A stretch of 64,000 nt of DNA. Source: Bryopsis sp. KO-2023 (taxonomy: Eukaryota > Chlorophyta > Ulvophyceae > Bryopsidales > Bryopsidaceae). The stretch is taken from NCBI GenBank assembly GCA_030272585.1, contig BSYQ01000002.1, positions 4,588,001 through 4,652,000 of the forward strand, given 5' to 3'. A model generated the notes under the pieces. It saw nothing but the letters and a program-made list of their open reading frames with translations, ran no database searches and was not told the origin of the DNA. The stretch's first letter is position 1, and each line of letters starts with the position of its first letter. Shown piece by piece: positions 22,199 to 33,312 of this stretch. The translations under genes and the position numbers were made by a program.

Positions 22199-24940
22199 TA
22201 GCAATTTTCAGTGACAGAAGTTGGTATTGTTGCAGTCACTTTTGGACTAAATTGGCAGTGACTGAAATCTGGAAAATGCTTTATTTTGATTCGATACATT
22301 AGATCTAGATTGAGTTGCAGATTTTCAGGAGATCAAGAAAGAAAATCAGGAGTGAGGTGAATATTTCTGATTTCTTTGAGAAGTCTATACATGGACCAGC
22401 GGTAGTTCAAATATTATTGTGAGAAATATAAAGCTCAGAAGGAACAGTAAAAGGATTTTCAGATTCTAAGAAATACAAAGAGTTTCTGAAGACCTATCTC
22501 TGATTTTGTGTTTGAGTCAGTGGAAATCCGCAGAGTTAGAGAAGAAAAGAATGGTTCTTTCAGATTTTCAGGCAGGATTCAGATTTTCAGGTGGATTTCT
22601 TTTTGAGTTTGTTTGCAGTGGTTAGACATGAAGTATCATGAGTTGACAGCTCTTTTATTTCATGACGATGTACTAGTAAACACAACGGGCTAGTGTTTGA
22701 ACTTGATGCATGGATAGCATGGTGCCAAAGATCAGGAGCTGAAGGTTATGACATTAGATGGTCAGGTTCAGCTTTACATACAAAGAAACCTAAGGGACTG
22801 TGAAAATTTTTGCAAGTGATCTGGAAATTTGTTATGGGCAGTTGATACATTGTAGGTGCAGAACCTAATAGCTGCAGGTACTTTGCAGGGCTGCAAAATT
22901 TTCTGTGTTTTCTTTATTTTCTATTTCTTTTCGGGTCAATGGAACAGAAATAGCCTTGATCTTTGGTGGTATGATTGGTGTATATTTGTGTGGACAAACT
23001 ATATCAGAAAGGTTGAGAACTGAACATTTGGTTACAATCTGGGGCAGCAGATTTTTCTGACTTTGGCAAAGCAACTTCAGGCCTTCAGTTTTTCAGGCTT
23101 GTTTTCCTGAAGTAGTTTGTTCAGTTGTTTGGGGTTATTTGGCTGCTCCGAACAGCTCAACTTTCTGTAGCTGGTACAGTGATATGGCTTTGCATGGTTG
23201 CATGGTTTTGCTTGAGGACAAGCTCCATTTCAGATGGGGAGGGGGCCTCGGTCGAACCGATGCGTTTCATTTTTGTTTTTCCAAAATTGCACTTATTTCA
23301 GTAGGTGTTGCAAAGAGACACACATCTTCATCAAGGTTCTAAGGAAAGGAAGAGGTTGTTAGTAGTACTCTTTCAGAGCTGATGGGAGTTGATGGATAGT
23401 GTTTGCAATATCTTGGTGGTCAGTAAATATGTGTTTTCAGTTCTACTATTCTTGCAGAGTGGATTAAGCAACTAGGCATAGTTCACTACTTTGGGACGAT
23501 GCAGAATTAAAACATTTGCAGTCTAGCAAGGGTGTTTCTGGTGGACTGAAATATTCCGGTACGTGACACATATTTTGCTGTGGATTTAGTTGGTTTGGAA
23601 GTTACAGAAGTTTGCATGACCATTGATTGAATCAGTTAGATCGGTGCTTACTTGAGGTTTACTGAATTTCAGAGGGTACATTGGTATGGATTCTTTCAGC
23701 ACTCAGTTGTTGGATATTTATCAAAGAAAAAGGAAATATCACTGAGTGAAGTCTTGCTGGTTGAAAGAAAGGGTTGATTTCATTAAGTCAGGATAGGCCA
23801 AGTGGAATTTCTGGGTTTTCATATACTCTGGTTTGTATAGATTCATATATGGGAAAACCGGAGAAGGCATAGAAGAACTCGGGAACAATTAATGCAATCA
23901 ATCTGTAGGTACTCTGAACATTCTTGACTCAGGAGAGAGGAAGCAGGAACAGAAGGGAGCATGCTTCAGGGAAAAATTGAGGAGCAAGCTCACTTCTTCA
24001 TTGAAGAACATCTGGAGACTTGTTGTTGCAAGATCCTATCGCTCGCTGTTCATTGCTATGCGGAAGGTTAACTTGGTGGAGACATGTGGCAGCTCACTAT
24101 GCAGCAAGGAGCTTCAACTCTGAGGAGCTGCTGGAGTGACTGGTGATCTCTTGGTTTTCAAAAGGTTGGAAACTTCTTTTGGGAGAAAGAACTTCAGTCA
24201 TTCAACCTTCTTCTTTACTCCAAGACAGTTTGCATATTGTGAAAGTGGTATTTTGCTGAGTTGCAAATTTTGGCAGCAACAGTTTGTAGAGTTCTGGATT
24301 GTGGCAGTACCAGTTTGCTGGGTTGCAGATTGTGGCAGTAGTTGCAGAGAATTTGCAGATTGTGGTAGTGGCAGTTTGCAGGTTTTCAATATGCAATTGT
24401 TGAGTTGGAAATTATGGGGCAACATGAAGTTTCAGAAGTTTGGGTAGTTGCAAAATATTTGGTGTCTTTCTTTCATCATTGGAAAATGACATTTGAGCAG
24501 AAAAGTGAATTGCTGAGACTCTGAAAGCTGCAGCAGATTTTTGCTATTTTTCTGTTGGATTTTCTTATGGTCAAAATAAAAATCTGTTGAGTTAACAGGC
24601 TGCAGATAAAGGAATTGAATTTTGTTCAGTAGCACATTACAATTCCGAAAGAGAAGTTCATTCGGTTTTCTTGTTTGTGTTATTGGGATTTTCCTGAGCA
24701 GTTTTCTAGGCAATTCAAGGGTATACATCAGAATGTTGAGAAAGAGGCTATACTTTATTTTGCAATTTTTCGAAAAGATATTTTCAGTGGTCAGTCCTTC
24801 CAAAAGGTGTTTGGCAGTTGGCGAGATGGGATAGCAACTTTTCAAACTGAACTTTGAGGCAGAAGTTTCTTTGGGTGTTTGAAATCCAAGGGACAAGGTT
24901 GTTATCGTTCTCTTAGGGCAGTAAGGGACTACTGCCAACT
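22199..24940 (+). other. Family B internal region, right part, no gene recognised
   Basis: No frame longer than about 100 codons on the sense strand and no pol motif. CAGATTTTCAG-like words continue. An internal purine tract GATGGGGAGGGGGCC at about 23236 resembles the polypurine tract before the 3' LTR and may be a second priming site. Confidence 0.5.
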
Positions 24941-24953
24941 AGATGGGGAGGAA
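24941..24953 (+). promoter_or_regulatory. Polypurine tract of family B
   Basis: AGATGGGGAGGAA directly before the 3' LTR, the expected plus-strand priming site. Confidence 0.8.
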
Positions 24954-25604
24954 TGTAAGGATTCGGTAGAATCAAAGGAGATTCAGGCAGACCTGCAGGC
25001 TTGCAGACTGGCAGTGATTGGGCTGACAGGTTAGAGCTGCAGGTTGACTGCTATGATTCTGCAGAAGCAGGAATGGTTCAGGTCCTTCAGACCTGCAGAC
25101 TAAAGGACTGGTAGTCAGCAGATTGGCAGACTGACGAAGTGGCAGAGTAGTCGGGCTGACAGGGTTGCTGATAGCAGACAGGTGCTGGCAGCGTTGCAGA
25201 ACGTGGGCTGCAGAGCTGGCAGGCACAGGGTTCTAGAAGGTCTTAGGTGACAGACTCAGGACCGCAGTACCGTGCAAGGTGTCTGAGGCTGCATGTCATG
25301 AAAGGGGACTGAAAGGAACTTGGTAGTTTGATGGTCTGCAACACTGATGCAGACTGATGTTATAGTTTAGGATCAGTTTGGATCAGGGTTGGAAGAAACG
25401 GTATAAGTTGTTGGGGCTTGGACATTCTTGTAACTTAACCTAACCTTAGTTTGGAACCTGATCTCTCCTTGAACCTTGCTAGGTTCAAGTGTTTCTCCCA
25501 TGGTCGTTCAATAGAACGGCAGTTTCAGACTGGCAGACCGGCAGGGTCGCAGTCTTCGATGGACTTGAGTGGAAAAAGCGATCTGCAGGGACAGAGTCGT
25601 TACA
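24954..25604 (+). repeat. Family B 3' LTR
   Basis: 651 bp partner of 16030-16680, followed by the target duplication TGGAT at 25605-25609. Confidence 0.95.
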
Positions 25605-25844
25605 TGGATAGCGTCTTGCCCGAATTTGAATTCGAGTTTTTCGCCACACTCGGTCAGGAGAGGTGGTGCGTCTGCGGCATTTGCGGCTGGAGTGGATTTG
25701 CTACGAATCCGGCTTTGGGGTAATTGGGCTGTCAATTGCGCGGCAGTTTTTCGTTACATTGATCTTTCCATGGCTTCGACAGAAGCTTCAACTTTGTTGT
25801 TTTCAGCATTCTGTCGAGGGAATTTAGTTTTGGCAAATTATTAA
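25605..25844 (+). pseudogene. Tyrosine recombinase of PAT-like element, C-terminal part
   Basis: It resumes the recombinase frame in phase from 16029. It holds the HxxR motif (SPHSVRRGGASAAFAAGVDL), the downstream tryptophan (LWGNWA) that replaces the second histidine in many family members, and the tyrosine nucleophile context FRYID. The stop at 25842-25844 lies within repeat B1. All catalytic positions expected of the family are therefore still present over the three pieces. The gene is broken only by the two LTR insertions. Confidence 0.88.
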
Positions 25845-25902
25845 ATAGGACGATATGTAATGTGATTTCAGTATCTCAAGTGAAAGGTTTTTGGAAAGTA
25901 AA
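25831..25902 (+). repeat. PAT-like element direct repeat B1
   Basis: 72 bp starting TGGCAAATTATTAAATAGG and repeated at 26191-26262 with two differences. Its last three bases AAA overlap the start of A2, as at the circle-junction trinucleotide of these elements. Confidence 0.92.
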
Positions 25903-26034
25903 TGAGATTTATGAAGTAAATGGATTTACTGCCCACCTGTCACCAAGATAGGGTGGTGGGTGGGAAGATCTTGGTTACAGGAGATTAGTAGAGTACTATT
26001 TAAGTACTTTGTGGTAGTTCACCATCCTTTTTTC
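25900..26034 (+). repeat. PAT-like element direct repeat A2
   Basis: 135 bp with one difference from A1 (3667-3801). It lies between B1 and B2 as the split-direct-repeat model requires. Confidence 0.92.
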
Positions 26035-26190
26035 TTTGTTATGTCGTGGCCAATGGTTTGTTGCTGACTGGCTGGACACGAACATGTAACCCGGGTCTTA
26101 AGTTTGGGTATTAGGGGTACAGTTTTGTTTTGATCAAAGGACTAAAAGAAGGTGCACAGGGCACCGTTGAGAAGCACATCTGGAGGATTA

Positions 26191-26262
26191 TGGCAAATTA
26201 TTAAATAGGACGATATGTAATGTGATTTTAGTATCTCAAGTGAAAGGTTTTTGGGAAGTAAA
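26191..26262 (+). repeat. PAT-like element direct repeat B2
   Basis: Right terminus of the element, 72 bp, offset exactly 360 bp from B1. The flanking host frame resumes at 26263. Confidence 0.92.
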
Positions 26263-26472
26263 CTACGAGATGGATTGAGTCAGTTGAATCCACGTGCTTT
26301 GCGAACACAAACGTTGATGCTTTCGTATGGTCGTGAGGCTAATGCATTAAGGCAAATGTGCGATAGTTGGCACAATGAACTGTCCAGCGTTTTTGTCTTC
26401 TTGAAACTCACTTTCCATAACACTAGGGGAAACTACTTATTATTTGCTCTTTTTTCCTGTCAGTTTCTTTGA
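26263..26472 (+). pseudogene. Host ORF, right part after PAT insertion
   Basis: The frame broken at 3666 continues exactly at 26263 (LRDGLSQLNPRALRTQTLML, ANALRQMCDSWHNELSS). The last stretch (VFVFLKLTFHNTRGNY) changes character. A GT at about 26391 and TTTTCCTGTCAG near 26463 could bound a ~70-bp intron. No family was recognised. The join without duplicated or lost codons argues that this was one exon before the insertion. Confidence 0.5.
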
Positions 26473-26526
26473 AGCCCAAGATTGAAATGAAGACCAAGGA
26501 GCAAAACTAGCGGAAGACCGGGTGTT

Positions 26527-26803
26527 GTGAAGGAGGGGCCCTCAGCTGAGGGTCTCGATCAATCCCCGTTGTCCCTAGCTTTAGGTCGCTTGAATTATGT
26601 TCGAACTCGAATGTTAGGGATTAGGTCACTCTCACACGAGGCTTCATTGCAATTCTTGGTAAGGCGAGACAGTAGAGAAAAAGACACCAGAACTAAATGT
26701 TTTAAGAGTTAGAAACTACGAGTCGTAGAGAAGACAATTGCCTATTTTGATCCCTGGCCGTACCCCATCACTCTAGTAACGACGAGAGGACTCCCAAGAT
26801 TTA
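26527..26803 (+). pseudogene. Host coding remnant left of family C insertion
   Basis: An open stretch at 26527-26712 (QSPLSLALGRLNYVRTRMLG) is followed by another frame around 26764-26803 (VTTRGLPRF). That frame continues across the family C insertion at 33096 (INHFENRYMK). This may be a decayed multi-exon gene or one with several indels. Function unknown. Confidence 0.35.
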
Positions 26804-27133
26804 TGTGACGGTTTCCTTGGGGATGGGAGCGGACCTTGTCTCGCACAATTTTACAACCTTCGACAAGATAATCACAAGACCCTTTCATCGGAATAAATAG
26901 CCCAAAGAGTCCTGCTGAGTCAACCTACCCTAACCTTCGCCCATACAAACATCAAGATCGATTAACTCTATCTAACCACCCCTGGATCAGATTGTCCCAA
27001 TTATAAATCTAGCCACTCTTGGACTAAACCACCCCGTGGTAGGCCCAAAGCCAATCGAAACGAATCAATCAACTCCCACAAATGCTTTCCTCTAATCCCA
27101 CTAATCCTCTACCACCACTGAACTACTGTTACA
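26804..27133 (-). repeat. Family C 3' LTR
   Basis: 330 bp, apparently identical to 32761-33090, next to the minus-strand purine tract. Confidence 0.95.
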
Positions 27134-30100
27134 AACTCCCCCAGGATCCTATATATTGGCCTCACTTTTAGGATCCTCACCTTGTGCGCAATACTCATGA
27201 TAATTATCCCAAATAGAAACCGAAAACACAATGACCACCCCTGGTCCGCAGAAATCCAAACTTCATATCCCCTGCAACCCCCGTCAGGATAAATTCAAAG
27301 CACGGTTCTTTCCCATATAAAAAGATAATTTTTCATGTACCAACCCCTCTATGATCTTTGTCTCTGTCCTGTCTTGAGCTTTTGCTTGGTCCGAGCTAAC
27401 CGCTTCTGCTCCAAACTCCATTGATGCCCCCATACCATCCACATGGATGTCATATGAGCCAGCCATCCAATAATCTCCCTCCAAACAGATTTCAAAATGC
27501 GATTGTGGCTGCAAATCAGGTTGTTACACCACACCTCTTGAAGATAACACACACGATAATCGGCTCCATCTCATCACGAATTCTGGCACACCATTTATTG
27601 GTCTTTGCCTTTCGCACCGCCTTGAACCTCTTGTGTATGGCTATTGCGCAAGAGAATCCTTCTCCCACTCGCCATATTTCTGTCGTCTGTACACATCCAG
27701 TCGTTGCATGTGGCTACCTCATACAACTCAACATGCCATACAATCTCTCGGTGATACTCGTCACCTCAGGTTGCCCTGGGATCTAGGTCATGATTGGTTG
27801 ACTTCTGCACACTTTCAGAGCTCCAGTTGTAGCATGCCCATCTCGTCCATCCTCCTTGCACTCCCTACGCGAACACTCCTAGCAATCGATTACGTATACG
27901 GTTTTCGCCATCTCTGGACTGCAGATCTTCCAACTCTGAAAATCCCCTGCCGGCCCCCAACAAGATTTGTGGCTTTGTTAGCTTCTGAGTTGCTCCTTCA
28001 AGCTTCCTCCTTCAATCTCCAATATAGGACTTTGAAACCTCTCGTTGATGATTGCTTTCACAAGCACCTTCTCAATATGTTCAGTCCAACTCCGGTCACT
28101 TGGCTGCACATCTCTCACAAATTTCAGGTCCTCTCATCATGCTTCTTCAGAAATCAGTTTTCGCCCATCAACACCTTTTCATATTCAGAGCTTTGGAGAA
28201 AGATTTAGCTTGCACCATTCCTCCCCCGTCTTTCTAAACTGTCATCACAACTCCGGAAAGGTACTATAAAAACAAAAAGTCTTCCCCATCATGGCAACTG
28301 AATCTCATCAACAGCTCCAATAAAAAGTTCATCTGTATCCCAAATAATCAGATGGAAAACTGTCCACATGTCAATATTCTCTTAGAACCCAGTCTCTTTC
28401 TGCCCCAGCAACAGCCTTTGTTTGATGCACTCTGAAAAATCAAATATTCAATTCTCCGTAGCACCAAAACTTCTCAACAAACCAACCTTTTTATCAAGTT
28501 CCAACAATTGAAAGCTTTCTTATCAAAGGTTTACCTCAGATCCCAATGTTCCTTCCCACCTCAGAACTTCTAGGAATCGAATCCTTGAAAAGCTCCTTTA
28601 TCAAATCTTTACCTCAGATCTCAGTGGTCTCAGTCTGAGACTCTCAGAATTTTCCAGGAATCTTCCAAAAGGAATTGATGACTGTTTAATGTTCCCTTTG
28701 GCACAACAGTTGGGTCTCCTTGAGTCATTCCTTATTAGCTTCATGACTGAACTTCAGCTGCACAAATCATCCACCTCAGTTCCCCACACCAGGATGATCC
28801 CATCCATGTGGTTAGTAGGTTGTAGATATCCTCTGATTTTGCTGCCCACACTTTTCTCCAGGTTTGTTGCTTGTTGTGACCTTCATTTTTCAGTACCCCA
28901 AGTGGTACCTGGCAACCCTCTCCATGCTTTGCTTTCACTTGCTCCACACTTGACAGCCATGCTTCCTAGCCTCCAGAATTCCAGCACTAGGTAAGCATCC
29001 TCCCAAACATTGTATTCAATTGCAATTCAGTCTTTTGTCGACCAATGCTTCTCTTGCCCGTTTGTTTGTTCGAAAGTGTCCTCTGTGGTCATGTATGCTG
29101 GCCCCAACCAGCCATACGAGAGAGTATAGGTTTTGTCATTGGTTCACAATCAATTAATGCTTAAAGCTCAGCCGCATCTCTCAGCCGCATGTCTCACACA
29201 TGATTGTGATTTGGTTCACTGTCCATCGATGCTCATCGCTTTGTCGCATGCCTCACACATAATCTCCCCCTCCACAACCAATTTCGCTGACCTTGCGTTG
29301 TGGATCAATGTAGTAGAGGCACAGCCAATCACATGCATGTGAACCAGTCCAAAACCCTGCCCAATAGGTAGTGAAGACTTGCCTCCTGGCTACACTCAGC
29401 CCAATTTCTGAATCCGCCTCACTCCTATGTTCCTCCACATCCTGGCCCTCGATTCCTGGGCTGACAACTGCATATTCCATTCTCCAGCTTGTCTTTCAGA
29501 TTTCTCCACCCTTCCAACTGAGTGGCACAATATCCTGGACAATTCTTGCAGAAGAACATCATTGGAAATCAGTGTCTTGGTTGACTTGGTGTCCGGCCAG
29601 CCTGCCTGACTCCCCCAAAGTTCAACCTGCGGGTCTTTTCGCCCCTTCTGAACCGAAAAATTCTCGTGCACAGTTGGTGGTAATCCACCGAGCATCCATG
29701 CTCGGCCACAGCCGTTCTCCCTTGCTTTCTTCCATGAAAAGAAAGTCTGGATCAAGGGGAACCTCGCTTCAAGGCCATCCCTTCAAGTTGATCACACTGG
29801 GGTCTCCTATCTTGTGCATCAAACTTGACCTTACTCCATCCTTACGGAAAATTCAGTGTAATTCTCCATAAAACAGCTGAGCAATCTATTGATAGTCAGC
29901 CCCTTTTTTTTTTTTTTTTTTTTTTTTTAATTGGATTCACTTCTCATGAATTTTTGCTGAGCTATCCATGTACTATCCAGCCCCTTTTCTCACTTTCAAG
30001 TGGATTCAATCCTCATGAATTTTGCTGAGATATCCATGTACTATCCAACCCAGTCCATTATCACAAGAAATCCATATCCTTCGGTTGAATTCTCAAGAAA

Positions 30101-32746
30101 ATTTCCGTATGGTACCAACCCAATTGCAAACCCAATTCTGATCAGAAATGGCTCAACTCTTCAAGTGATATCCAGCCCATTGTTCAATGCAATTCTGAAT
30201 ATTTCCCACCTGTGGGTTCCCTCATTTCTTGCTTCGAATTCTCCAAAAATTCTGAGCTATTGCTCAGCTCTTGTGTTGCACATTGTGTCTCAGGTGTATG
30301 TGTGTATGTTCATCCTTGATTGGTCATCTCATCCTTCCATTCTCCTCCACATCCATGTGTCCAGCTCAGTGGCCACTCTCGAATTGGTCTCCATATTCCA
30401 TGTAATTGATCCACCCATCCAACAGTTCCTTCGGTGCCTCAAATCAAATTTCTTCACATCCTTTGGTCATGGTCCCACCAAAAAAATCAGGGATCAGATA
30501 ATAATCCCATATTTTTTTATTATTTTTTTTTTTTTTTTTTTCAAAACATGTGAATGATGCTAGCTTTCCACCTCAAAATTTCCACCTGAAAATTTCACTA
30601 TGTCCTCTTGGAAAATCTGCCACCACCTTCCAATGAATTCTTGGTCCACAGCTCCCTACTCACAAATGTTCCACAGCACTTTGATTGAATTTAGATCACG
30701 CCTCAGGTGGTCATGCGTCAAGAATAATTTTGTCCACCATCCATTTTCCTTAGAACGTCTCTCCCGAATTCCCTTCCTGGGATTGCTCTTTCATAGTTCC
30801 AAAATGAATCAGAGTAACCTTAGTGATGCTATCTATTGCATCTCTTGCCCTTGCAAGTTCCACTCCTCTTGAAATAATATCACGGGAACCAGTAATCTAG
30901 CTGTCTTATTCACTCTCCAAGAATTTGGATCAATTTTCCCCAATCATTGATATTCCTAAAAAAAATAATTCCCTGACCGAATTTCTTTCACACCTATTAC
31001 TGGAAATCATAAACTGTTGCCATGTTTTCTTGTATCCACCTCTTGACCACTTAAGCAATCCTTTTTTGATCACACCACCAATCTTTTCCAGTGATACTGG
31101 AGCCCTTTTTCCGACTTTGCATCGCCTGCATGGGTCGAATCGACCACAGTGCTCTTTTCTTGTTTCCGAGTTCCAAGCGTTGGGTCTCATTGGCGACGTG
31201 ACACTCAGGCCTGCGTCCACGCCAATCCAGTTTTTCTAGCGTCTTTTGTATTCCAACGCCTCACCTTTCGCAACACTTTCTCAGTAGATTTCCAGCTCCA
31301 CCTCCCGAGTCAAATCAACGCTCGAGTAGCATAATTCTCGGCCACTTCCAACATGGTCGCACCAAACCCTTCCTCTTCTCGTCTGGCACGCTACCTTTTT
31401 TCTCCTCTTCGTACCAGCAGGCCTTAATGCCTTTTTCTGTCGTTATTGCATCATCACCAGTCGCACGCTCTCTGGCCACTTTGGTTCTCATTCTTCCTTT
31501 CGGCTTCAGGCGCCCTCACTTCCAATGTGGTCGCCACTGTGTCACTTGGTTCGCCACTGCATCGCCAGATTCGTTACTCCCATTCTCGTCCTCGCAGTGG
31601 GGTCACACTTTCGACCTGAGGCCCCTAAAGTCGTCGTAATCGGCACACACCTTAACCCACTGTCTCCTTGCACTGTTTTTTTTTTTTTTGGTAGTCTAGG
31701 ACGCACTCGACTGTTGGCTCCTTTCGACCTTGTTCTTCTCTTCGTTTTTCTGTCTTTTCATGAACCATCCGACATCCATTTATTTTCCAGTCCGTAAAAC
31801 CCCAAGTGCGTCTGACACTCTCTGTCGTCAACTCGACCTTCTTGGCCCCGTGTGCGCTTCTCTGTTCTTGTGATCAGGAGTGATCCTCCGTTGCAAAAAG
31901 GTTGGGTGAAGCGCCATCCTCTCCAAGGCGTTCGTTCCGTTCCAACACCTCCCCCAACGCACAACATCGATCTCTCCCTTTCTCTCCGTTCGTCCGCACT
32001 AGCATTCGCAGATCAGCTTTTGAGATCCGACTCGCCACCACTTTTATTTTCTTCGAAAACCACTTCCAGAAGTGACTTTTCAAGTTTCTACGTGCCCTGG
32101 TTAGAAGTCCGTGCTAAGGCCACCTTCGTTGTATTGCTCACTCTCTTCTCGGTAGGATGCATTTCTGACTCGCGACTTCCGACTATTCTTATCAATCTCA
32201 GCGCCTCGTGCAGTAGACTTTGCTTTTCCTCGTTTTCACCCTTCGACGTCATCCTCTTTACACAGCCCGACGGAACACCATTTTGTGCTCGAACTTCGTT
32301 CGTTCCTTTGGACGACCTTTCATCTCGCCACCAGTGTCTTCTTTCAAAGTGATCGTCCTCACCAAGCGCCAACTTTGGACTGTCTTGCACAGTATGCCAC
32401 ACCCCTCCGTTGTTGGACGTTCTCCACCGATCCTGGCGTCCTCACTTCCTATGCGATTCGACTTGTCGTCTGCCTCGCGGACGTCTGTCCTACGCTTTGC
32501 GCTCCCAACGATCTCAGGTATTCAGGCTCGACCACGCAACTCAACAGTCTTGGGAAGCGTCGCTATCTTCTTTTCTTTTGTGTCGGTGAAATAACCAAGG
32601 TTCAAAATCCCGTCACGTCCACGTTCCTTGCACACAGCACGAGGTTCGGACTCGGTCAACACACCACTTCTTCCACACAATCCACACGCGCTCCTCCCCA
32701 CAAGGTCCCCTCACTTCCAAGACCTCCATCGCTAAGGACGGCCTAC
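27134..32746 (-). other. Family C internal region, no gene recognised
   Basis: Pyrimidine-rich on the plus strand. Small open frames occur on both strands but show no retroelement motif or continuity. The longest plus-strand stretches (27633-28208, 30000-30557) are antisense to the element and have no recognisable domain. Confidence 0.55.
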
Positions 32747-32758
32747 GCTCCGAAACCA
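32747..32758 (-). promoter_or_regulatory. Primer-binding site of family C
   Basis: Minus strand TGGTTTCGGAGC, two bases from the 5' LTR, identical to the other families. Confidence 0.88.
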
Positions 32759-32760
32759 CT

Positions 32761-33090
32761 TGTGACGGTTTCCTTGGGGATGGGAGCGGACCTTGTCTCG
32801 CACAATTTTACAACCTTCGACAAGATAATCACAAGACCCTTTCATCGGAATAAATAGCCCAAAGAGTCCTGCTGAGTCAACCTACCCTAACCTTCGCCCA
32901 TACAAACATCAAGATCGATTAACTCTATCTAACCACCCCTGGATCAGATTGTCCCAATTATAAATCTAGCCACTCTTGGACTAAACCACCCCGTGGTAGG
33001 CCCAAAGCCAATCGAAACGAATCAATCAACTCCCACAAATGCTTTCCTCTAATCCCACTAATCCTCTACCACCACTGAACTACTGTTACA
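32761..33090 (-). repeat. Family C 5' LTR
   Basis: 330 bp partner of 26804-27133, followed by the target duplication ATTTA. Confidence 0.95.
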
Positions 33091-33095
33091 ATTTA

Positions 33096-33312
33096 TCAAC
33101 CATTTTGAGAACCGATACATGAAACAAAGACAAAAATCATCAAAAACTTGCAATTGATGCGGTTGAGATTCGAAAGAATTCCGTTGTCTTTCGAAAGCTA
33201 ACTCAGCGAGGGCCAAACATTGCTCATGATGCGCGTTGGTCCAGAAAATATGAAATCCTTGAGCACTACGAGAGAATCCAAAATTTCTACCATGCCTTGC
33301 TAAACAAATGAG
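33096..33312 (+). pseudogene. Host coding remnant right of family C insertion
   Basis: After the target duplication one frame reads INHFENRYMK and continues the frame at 26764-26803. One base out of phase, a 57-codon stretch follows (KLAIDAVEIRKNSVVFRKLT, WSRKYEILEHYERIQNFYHA) and ends at a TGA near 33312. Codon-like character is strong despite its shortness. A single indel near 33120 would connect the two. Not recognised. Confidence 0.45.

Larger units (their letters stand above)
16030..25604 (+). mobile_element. LTR retrotransposon family B without recognisable pol (LARD-like), nested in PAT recombinase gene
   Basis: The LTRs are 651 bp (16030-16680 and 24954-25604), TG...CA, with about three substitutions between them. 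The 5-bp target duplication is TGGAT (16025-16029 and 25605-25609). A primer-binding site at 16682-16693 and a polypurine tract AGATGGGGAGGAA (24941-24953) place it on the plus strand. The 8.3-kb interior has no recognisable gag, protease, RT or integrase. It contains a GCGCAG-rich tandem region and a nested hAT-like MITE. It must depend on proteins from another element. Confidence 0.92.
3667..26262 (+). mobile_element. PAT/DIRS-like tyrosine-recombinase retrotransposon (split direct repeats), with nested insertions
   Basis: The outer structure is A1 (3667-3801), coding region, B1 (25831-25902), A2 (25900-26034), a spacer and B2 (26191-26262). The A copies differ at one base, and B2 lies exactly 360 bp after B1. 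This split-direct-repeat layout is the hallmark of PAT and Ngaro elements within the DIRS order. The coding order is gag-like, RT-RNase H with a methyltransferase-like region, then tyrosine recombinase. A methyltransferase-like region favours PAT over Ngaro. There is no target-site duplication, as expected for recombinase integration. Removing the three nested insertions leaves about 4.5 kb, a normal size for this class. Frameshifts in the RT-RNase H gene show that this copy is dead. Confidence 0.88.
26804..33090 (-). mobile_element. LTR retrotransposon family C without recognisable pol (LARD-like)
   Basis: Two apparently identical 330-bp LTRs (26804-27133 and 32761-33090), TGTGACGG ... CTGTTACA on the plus strand. 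The 5-bp target duplication is ATTTA (26799-26803 and 33091-33095). The minus-strand primer-binding site (32747-32758) and a minus-strand purine tract CTGGGGGAG at about 27137-27145 give the orientation. The 5.6-kb interior shows no pol or gag domain. It includes T-runs at about 29904-29929 and 30517-30541. Identical LTRs suggest very recent insertion. Confidence 0.92.
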
